Assembly: GCA_030830595.1 (NCBI GenBank)
Contig: JAURMS010000092.1
Location: 1-10,896, forward strand
Length of the DNA: 10,896 bases
Direction of reading: 5' to 3'
From: Gammaproteobacteria bacterium
GTDB taxonomy: Bacteria; Pseudomonadota; Gammaproteobacteria; Steroidobacterales; Steroidobacteraceae
In this document: piece by piece, positions 5,484-10,896 of the stretch
How positions within the stretch are numbered: position 1 is the stretch's first letter
Layout: the number at the start of each line of letters is the position of its first letter
Translations under genes and position numbers: made by a program
The notes under the pieces: generated by a model
What the model saw: the letters and a program-made list of their open reading frames with translations, nothing else
The model's database searches: none
What the model was told of the DNA's origin: nothing

Positions 5484-6638
5484 TCACTCCTCGTCGAAGC
5501 GACTGACCGCCGCAGCCCCGCCCTTGGCCATGGACTGGTAGAAGCGCACGAAGCTTTCGTGGAACACCGCAGGCAGGCCCTCCTTGCCCGGCTCGGTGAG
5601 TGACTGAAACGATTCCTTGTACATCACCCAGTACTTGGCCTGGGTTTCCTGCGTCGCGGCTCCGCGCGTGGCGCCGCTCATTTGCGACTGCAACTCCTCC
5701 GGGTCGAGGTTCGAGAGCAGCACCGAGAGCGACTCGCGGGCGGCAACCATGATGGCTTGCTGGTGATGCCGCGCCTTGGCGAACTGGCTGCGGATTTCGT
5801 CCACGGCCTCGCGAGCCTGGCCCGCGGTCAGCATCTTCAGCAGCGCGTCCTCGACCCCGCGTACCTGCATCAGCGGGCTGGTCAGGTCACGCTCACGCGA
5901 ACTGCCGGCGATGCCCATGTCCCGGGTGAAGTCGGCTCGCATGCGCGAGAGCTCCATCAAGCCGAGCATGAATTCACGCATCGCTTCACCCGCCTCGCGC
6001 AGGATCGCCTGTCGCTTGGCCGGGTCGAGCTTGGCCGGGTCGATGCCAACCCCACGAAAAAACGCAGCCATTTCGCTGCTGCTGTCGCTGTGAGCAGGCG
6101 CCGGCGCGGGCGCGGGCGCGGCGTGGAGCGGCGGCTCGTCGTCCAGCCCCAGGGAGTCTTCGAGTCCCGATAAGGGGGGGCTGATCATGCTGTTTTCCAG
6201 CAGCGCGCGGACCTCGACGGACTGGTCCAGTGCCACCTCGGCCAGGTCGAGTTCCTGGCTGAGGGAGGCGGAGATATCAAAGCGAGGCAGGTGTATGCCG
6301 GTGCGGGCCAGCTCGTCCTCGAGGACCTCGACCGCCAGTTCCAGAGAGCCCAAGCGCAGCGTGTCGCCGGTCGCAAGCCGATGGCGGCCGCCCTTGCCAA
6401 GGGGCTCGTCTGCCAGGTTGACGTAGGTGCCGTTGGTGCTGGTGTCGATGACCCACCAGTGGCCATCCTCCAATTCCACTCGTGCATGCTGGCTGGAGAT
6501 GAATCGACCCGGGTCAACCAACACCCAGTCGCTCTGTCCAGAGCGGCCGATCCGGCCAACGCTGCCCTCGCAGGTCCAGCTGCGCTTGTTGTCGCTGCCG
6601 GCGACGTCGCCCCTGACGATGCTGAGCCTCAAGGCCAT
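5484..6638 (-). CDS. tagH: Type VI secretion-associated FHA domain protein, TagH/Fha type
   Basis: I start at ATG 6638 (384 residues), where the protein begins MALRLSIVRG as FHA strands do. A TTG at 6656 would add six residues. An FHA domain spans about 1-105, with the phosphothreonine-binding residues of GRSGQSD (31-37), SSQH (48-51) and NGTYVN (69-74). A low-complexity Ala-Pro linker follows at about 165-185. The C-terminal part, from MAAFFRGVGIDP to the end, is helical. It matches the domain found in TagH/Fha1 proteins of type VI secretion systems, including the late AKYWVMYKESFQSL segment. In known systems Fha is recognised after phosphorylation by the kinase PpkA and promotes assembly of the apparatus at the cytoplasmic side. 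No kinase, phosphatase or structural type VI gene lies in this window, so it appears as an orphan. It is divergent from DUF1820-purL. Confidence 0.85.
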   Translation of the reverse strand: MALRLSIVRGDVAGSDNKRSWTCEGSVGRIGRSGQSDWVLVDPGRFISSQHARVELEDGHWWVIDTSTNGTYVNLADEPLGKGGRHRLATGDTLRLGSLELAVEVLEDELARTGIHLPRFDISASLSQELDLAEVALDQSVEVRALLENSMISPPLSGLEDSLGLDDEPPLHAAPAPAPAPAHSDSSSEMAAFFRGVGIDPAKLDPAKRQAILREAGEAMREFMLGLMELSRMRADFTRDMGIAGSSRERDLTSPLMQVRGVEDALLKMLTAGQAREAVDEIRSQFAKARHHQQAIMVAARESLSVLLSNLDPEELQSQMSGATRGAATQETQAKYWVMYKESFQSLTEPGKEGLPAVFHESFVRFYQSMAKGGAAAVSRFDEE

Positions 6639-6672
6639 CAAGATTCCATGCCGCAACCAAGACTTGGACGGC

Positions 6673-6679
6673 TATAATA
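6673..6679. promoter_or_regulatory. Divergent -10 elements between tagH and the purL operon
   Basis: TATAAT at 6673-6678 is a perfect -10 for plus-strand transcription into DUF1820-purL, with a start near 6685 and a leader of about 30 bases. The same bases read TATTAT on the minus strand (6679-6674), usable for tagH. No good -35 is present at 16-18 bases for the plus strand, so the promoter may need an activator or be weak. No PurR-type operator palindrome was found between 6639 and 6713. Confidence 0.45.
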
Positions 6680-6713
6680 ACAGGGGAAACTATCCACGCA
6701 TCCCACACTCCGC

Positions 6714-7052
6714 ATGGCAGCAAGTCACATTTTCAAGGTCCTGTTCGTCAATCAGGGCAAGATCTACGAGGTGTACGCCCGTAAGGTCAGCCACGGCGAG
6801 CTGTTCGGTTTCGTCGAGGTCGAGGAGCTGGTCTTCGGTGAGCGCAGCTCGGTGGTGGTGGACCCGGGCGAAGAGCGCATCCAGTCCGAGTTCGCGGGGG
6901 TCAAGCGCACCTACATTCCCATGCACTCCATCGTTCGGATCGACGAGGTTCGCAAGCAGGGGATCAGCAAGGTCGGGCCCTACGAGGGCGGTAACGTCGC
7001 CCAGTTCCCGATGCCGGCCTTTCCAGCTGGCGATCCGGGTCCCAAGCGCTAG
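6714..7052 (+). CDS. DUF1820 family protein
   Basis: This 112-residue soluble protein starts at ATG 6714. The N-terminal IFKVLFVNQGKIYEVYARKV, a central GFVEVEELVFGE and the YIPMHSIVRIDEV segment are the landmarks of the DUF1820 family of proteobacteria. Length and ends fit a complete member. The ending PFPAGDPGPKR-like tail is Pro-rich and probably disordered. There is no signal peptide or membrane helix, so it is cytoplasmic. The function of the family is not established to my knowledge. The IDEV-containing beta-rich core could suggest nucleic-acid or protein binding, but that is a guess. Its stop is two bases before the ATG of purL, so the two are certainly co-transcribed and probably translationally coupled. 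The start has only a poor ribosome-binding site; AGGGGAA at 6682-6688 is too distant. Confidence 0.85.
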   Translation: MAASHIFKVLFVNQGKIYEVYARKVSHGELFGFVEVEELVFGERSSVVVDPGEERIQSEFAGVKRTYIPMHSIVRIDEVRKQGISKVGPYEGGNVAQFPMPAFPAGDPGPKR

Positions 7053-7054
7053 GC

Positions 7055-10000
7055 ATGTCGCGTCAGGCCGAAGGGCCAGTGGGCGAGTCCGCGCTGATCC
7101 TGCGCCTGCCGGGTACCGCGGCCCACTCCCAGTTCCGTCGCGAGCGTCTCGTGGCCAAGCTGTCCACGGCGGTGCCCGGGCTTACGGGTTTCCACTCCCG
7201 TTTCCTGCACTTCGTCCACGTAAGCGGACCTTTGCCTGCCGCCGAGCGCGAGCGCCTGGGGCAGTTACTCGGCGAGGTCGTCGAACCCGACTGGCCGGCT
7301 GCAGATCCCGGCCTGGTGGTGGTGCCGCGCCTCGGCACCATCTCGCCGTGGAGCTCGAAGGCCACCGACATTGCCAGGGTCTGCGAATTCACTGCGGTCC
7401 GCCGGATCGAGAGAGGAGTGGAGTTCAGGCTGCAGGTGCCGGAGAGTGCCTTCAAGGCGCATCGCGAGGCCATTGCCGCGGCCCTGCATGATCGCATGAT
7501 CGAAACCGTGCTGGAGGCGCCGGAGGCGGCTGCTGCCCTGTTCGCCTCCCAGCAGCCAGGCCCGCTCACCTTCATCCCATTGTTGGCCCACGGCCGGCAG
7601 GCGCTGGTCGAGGCCAATACGCGCATGGGCCTGGCGCTTTCAGAAGACGAAATCGACTACTTGCAGGTGGCCTATACCGGCCTCGGACGGGATCCGACTG
7701 ACGCCGAAATCATGATGTTTGCGCAGGCCAATAGCGAGCACTGCCGACACAAGATCTTCAACGCCGACTGGGTCATCGACGGCGAGCCCCAGGGCCGCAG
7801 CCTGTTCGCCATGATCCGGCACACCCACGCGTGTAGCCCCGAGGGCGTGCTGTCCGCCTACAAGGACAATGCAGCCGTGTTGGCCGGGCCGATCGGTGCC
7901 CGCTGGGCAGCGGACCCGGTGACGAGGGAGTATCGTTTTTGCGAAGAGCCGATCGACATCCTGGCCAAGGTGGAGACACACAACCACCCCACCGCCATCT
8001 CGCCCTTCCCGGGGGCTGCCACCGGGGCGGGTGGCGAGATCCGTGATGAGGGCGCAACCGGTCGGGGAGGCCGGCCCAAGGCCGGGCTCGTGGGCTTTTC
8101 GGTGTCCAACCTTCACCTGCCTGGTGCTTCCCAGCCGTGGGAGTTGCCGCCGGGCAGGCCAGGCCACATGGCTTCGGCCCTGGAGATCATGCTGGACGGA
8201 CCGATCGGCGCAGCGGCCTTCAACAACGAGTTTGGTCGCCCTGGACTGGCGGGCTATTTCCGCACGCTGGAGACCGCGACGCCTTGGGATCCTCCTGCTA
8301 CGCGGCGCGGTTACCACAAGCCCATCATGATTGCCGGTGGCTTGGGCAACCTCCGTCGGCAGCATGTCGAGAAGGCAGAGGTGCCCGAGGGGGCACTCGT
8401 GGTGGTGTTGGGCGGGCCGGCGATGCTGATCGGCCTCGGCGGTGGCGCGGCGTCCTCGCTCGGGAGTGGAGCCAGCTCCCTGGAACTCGATTTCGCCTCG
8501 GTCCAGCGCGGCAACCCCGAGGTCCAGCGCCGCGCCCAGGAAGTGATCGACGCCTGCGCATCGCTGGGGCCCGACAACCCCATCCTGCTGATCCACGATG
8601 TGGGTGCCGGCGGACTGTCCAATGCCGTGCCCGAGGCCGTCGCCCACAGCGAGCGCGGTGGACTGATCGACCTCAGGGCTATCCCGAGCGACGAGCCGGG
8701 CATGACCCCGTTGGAAGTCTGGTGTAACGAGGCCCAGGAGCGCTACGTGCTGGCGATCTCGCCCCCCAGCCTGCCCGCGTTTGAGGCGCTGTGCCGTCGC
8801 GAGCGATGCCCCTATGCGGTGATAGGCACCACCACTGGGGATGGCATCCTGAGGGTGGAGGACTCGCTGTCTGGCCAGCTGCCCGTCGACCTGTCCATCG
8901 ACCTGCTGCTTGGTAAGCCGCCGCGGATGTTGCGGACGGTAGAGCGGATCAAGCGCGTGGGCGACGACTTCGATGGCGTGGGTCTCGACCTGTCCGAGGC
9001 GCTGGAGCGGGTGCTGCGCCTGCCCTCGGTGGGCGACAAGAGTTTTCTGGTCACCATCGGTGACCGCACGGTCGGTGGCCTGAGCAGCCGCGACCAGATG
9101 GTCGGACGCTGGCAGGTGCCGGTCGCCGATGTGGCGGTCACGCTATCCGACTTTCAGGGCAGTGCGGGCGAGGCCATGGCCATGGGAGAGCGCAGTCCGC
9201 TGGCGCTGCTCGATGCGCCGGCGTCGGGCCGGATGGCGGTGGCCGAGGCCGTCACCAACCTGATGGCGGCGGACGTGCGCCGCCTGCCTGATATCCGGCT
9301 GTCCGCCAACTGGATGGCCGCCTGCGGGGAGCCCGGCGAGGACGCTGCCCTGTTCGATACGGTGCGGGCGGTTGGCGAGGAACTCTGCCCGGCCCTTGGC
9401 ATTGCCATCCCGGTCGGCAAGGATTCCCTCTCGATGCGTGCCAGTTGGCAGGCAGGGGGCGAGGCGAGGCGGGTCGTCTCACCCGTGTCACTGGTGGTGA
9501 CCGCTTTCGCTCCGGTAGCCGACGTGCGCAAGAGCCTCACGCCAGCCCTGGTCACGGATGCCGGTGAGACCCTCCTGGTGCTGGTCGACCTGGGCCGTGG
9601 CCAGAACCGTCTGGGTGGCTCCGCCCTCGCGCAGGCCTTCGGGCGCCTCGGCAACTCGGTGCCCGATCTCGATGACCCTCGCCTGTTGGTGGGCCTGTTC
9701 GATGCCGTGCGTGAACTCTCCGATCGGGGCGACCTGCTGGCCTTCCACGACCGTTCCGACGGGGGTCTGCTCGTCACCGTGCTCGAAATGGCCTTTGCGG
9801 GAGAGTGTGGCCTGCAGCTCGATCTCGCAGCCACTGCGACACCGGGCGCGTTGCTCTTCAACGAGGAACTCGGGGCGGTCCTGCAGGTGCCTGCGGGTCG
9901 GCTGGAGGCCGCGCTGGCCACGCTCGCGGCTCACGGGCTCGGCGAATGCGCCCGACCGATCGGCAGGCCGGCACCGGATCGGCAGGTGGCGGTTCGCATC

Positions 10001-10896
10001 GGGGACCAGTTGGCGCTCATGGCCTCGCTCGAGGTGTTGCGTGATGCGTGGTCCGAGACCAGTTGGCGCATGCAGCGCCTGCGCGACGATCCCGCGTGCG
10101 CCGACGAAGAACGTGAAAGCCGACGGCAGCCGGGACGCCCGCGCCTGGACTGGCAGCTCACCTTCGACCCGGAACAGACGTTATCGGCTCCTGCCGTGTT
10201 GACCGGTGTGCGACCTCGGGTAGCCATCCTTCGCGAGCAGGGCGTCAACAGCCAGATGGAAATGGCCGCCGCCTTCGATGCAGCCGGCTTCACCGCCGTC
10301 GACGTGCATATGACCGACCTGCTCGGTGGCGCCGCCGACCTTGCCGGATTTCATGGACTCGTGGCCTGCGGGGGGTTCAGTTACGGCGACGTGCTGGGCG
10401 CGGGCGAGGGCTGGGCCCGCTCGATCCTGTTTCACGAAAGGACGCGAGAGCTGTTCAGCGACTGGTTCCAGCGCACCGACCGCTTTACGCTGGGCGTCTG
10501 CAACGGCTGCCAGATGCTGGCAGCCCTGGCCGAGATCATCCCAGGCACCGCCCACTGGCCCCGCTTTCGGCGTAACCGCTCCGAGCAGTTCGAGGCGCGC
10601 CTCGGCATGGTCGAGGTGCTTAACACCCCGTCGCTGTTCTTTCAGGGCATGCAGGGCTCGCGCATGCCGATCGCCATTTCCCACGGCGAGGGGCGGGCGG
10701 ACTTCGGCCCGGGCCGGGATCATTCCACGGCCGCGCCCTGGGTGGCGTTGCGCTATGTCGACGGCGAAGGTCTCCCTGCCACAGCCTATCCCGCCAATCC
10801 AAATGGCTCTCCGGGTGGCGTGGCCGGGTTGTGCAGCACGGATGGCCGGGTCACGATCACCATGCCGCACCCGGAGCGCGTACGCCTGACGTTACA
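7055..10896 (+). CDS. purL: Phosphoribosylformylglycinamidine synthase, large single-chain form (3' end outside window)
   Basis: This enzyme converts FGAR, glutamine and ATP to FGAM, glutamate and ADP, the fourth step of de novo purine synthesis in the cytoplasm. The frame is open without interruption for 1,280 codons to the window edge. The N-terminal PurS-like domain (about 1-145, with TISPWSSKATDIA) is followed by a linker and the tandem AIRS-like synthetase halves. These carry NSEHCRHK (226-233) and VETHNHPTAISPFPGAATG (from 306). The glutaminase domain starts near 1055: GGFSYGDVLGAGEGW (from 1106), nucleophile Cys 1149 in GVCNGCQM, and His 1272 and Glu 1274 in MPHPER. All three catalytic residues are present, so the enzyme is probably active. 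Compared with E. coli PurL (1,295 residues) about 28 codons are missing, cut only by the window. ATG 7055 was chosen because it lies two bases after the DUF1820 stop; there is no good separate ribosome-binding site. Confidence 0.98.
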   Translation, partial: MSRQAEGPVGESALILRLPGTAAHSQFRRERLVAKLSTAVPGLTGFHSRFLHFVHVSGPLPAAERERLGQLLGEVVEPDWPAADPGLVVVPRLGTISPWSSKATDIARVCEFTAVRRIERGVEFRLQVPESAFKAHREAIAAALHDRMIETVLEAPEAAAALFASQQPGPLTFIPLLAHGRQALVEANTRMGLALSEDEIDYLQVAYTGLGRDPTDAEIMMFAQANSEHCRHKIFNADWVIDGEPQGRSLFAMIRHTHACSPEGVLSAYKDNAAVLAGPIGARWAADPVTREYRFCEEPIDILAKVETHNHPTAISPFPGAATGAGGEIRDEGATGRGGRPKAGLVGFSVSNLHLPGASQPWELPPGRPGHMASALEIMLDGPIGAAAFNNEFGRPGLAGYFRTLETATPWDPPATRRGYHKPIMIAGGLGNLRRQHVEKAEVPEGALVVVLGGPAMLIGLGGGAASSLGSGASSLELDFASVQRGNPEVQRRAQEVIDACASLGPDNPILLIHDVGAGGLSNAVPEAVAHSERGGLIDLRAIPSDEPGMTPLEVWCNEAQERYVLAISPPSLPAFEALCRRERCPYAVIGTTTGDGILRVEDSLSGQLPVDLSIDLLLGKPPRMLRTVERIKRVGDDFDGVGLDLSEALERVLRLPSVGDKSFLVTIGDRTVGGLSSRDQMVGRWQVPVADVAVTLSDFQGSAGEAMAMGERSPLALLDAPASGRMAVAEAVTNLMAADVRRLPDIRLSANWMAACGEPGEDAALFDTVRAVGEELCPALGIAIPVGKDSLSMRASWQAGGEARRVVSPVSLVVTAFAPVADVRKSLTPALVTDAGETLLVLVDLGRGQNRLGGSALAQAFGRLGNSVPDLDDPRLLVGLFDAVRELSDRGDLLAFHDRSDGGLLVTVLEMAFAGECGLQLDLAATATPGALLFNEELGAVLQVPAGRLEAALATLAAHGLGECARPIGRPAPDRQVAVRIGDQLALMASLEVLRDAWSETSWRMQRLRDDPACADEERESRRQPGRPRLDWQLTFDPEQTLSAPAVLTGVRPRVAILREQGVNSQMEMAAAFDAAGFTAVDVHMTDLLGGAADLAGFHGLVACGGFSYGDVLGAGEGWARSILFHERTRELFSDWFQRTDRFTLGVCNGCQMLAALAEIIPGTAHWPRFRRNRSEQFEARLGMVEVLNTPSLFFQGMQGSRMPIAISHGEGRADFGPGRDHSTAAPWVALRYVDGEGLPATAYPANPNGSPGGVAGLCSTDGRVTITMPHPERVRLTL

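Noticed and set aside
6639..6713. PurR operator or purine riboswitch before the purL operon
   Set aside because: The gap is about 75 bases and shows neither the PurR palindrome nor a structured leader; transcription would start only about 30 bases before the first gene.
7640..8647. Long minus-strand frame, and several others on both strands, inside purL
   Set aside because: purL is continuous and fully recognisable across this span. The other frames are overlaps caused by high GC content.

Overview
The window looks like a piece of a GC-rich gammaproteobacterial chromosome. The main reason is the single-chain, large-form purL directly preceded by a DUF1820 gene. Support also comes from GC-rich third codon positions in the core genes, and from a type VI secretion type FHA protein next door. 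I cannot name the genus.

Layout. (1) About 1-2170 is an accessory region of small unrelated genes: a secreted six-cysteine protein on the minus strand, a small single-pass membrane protein, and a secreted MORN-repeat protein. They are separated by four copies of a related spacer repeat that starts with TAA and recurs every 635-675 bases. A 57-base remnant of a second MORN gene lies just upstream of the intact one. The whole looks like a decayed tandem, or cassette-like, array. (2) 2264-3856, minus strand, is an APC-family amino acid permease. It is followed in the same frame by a short open stretch that may be the tail of a lost amidohydrolase-like gene. (3) 3857-4437 is a long non-coding gap that becomes A+T-rich to its right, leading into (4) a PAPS-dependent sulfotransferase (4438-5430, plus), whose composition differs from the core genes and suggests transfer. 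(5) 5484-6638, minus strand, is an FHA-domain protein with a TagH/Fha-type C-terminal domain. It is divergent from (6) a two-gene unit, DUF1820 (6714-7052) and purL (7055 to the window edge). purL is open to the last base and lacks only about its last 28 codons.

The housekeeping part is the DUF1820-purL pair, where purL carries out the fourth step of de novo purine synthesis. The rest is variable content. No rRNA, tRNA, CRISPR array, insertion sequence or phage gene was seen. The most interesting item is the regularly spaced repeat of the left end with its MORN duplication remnant.
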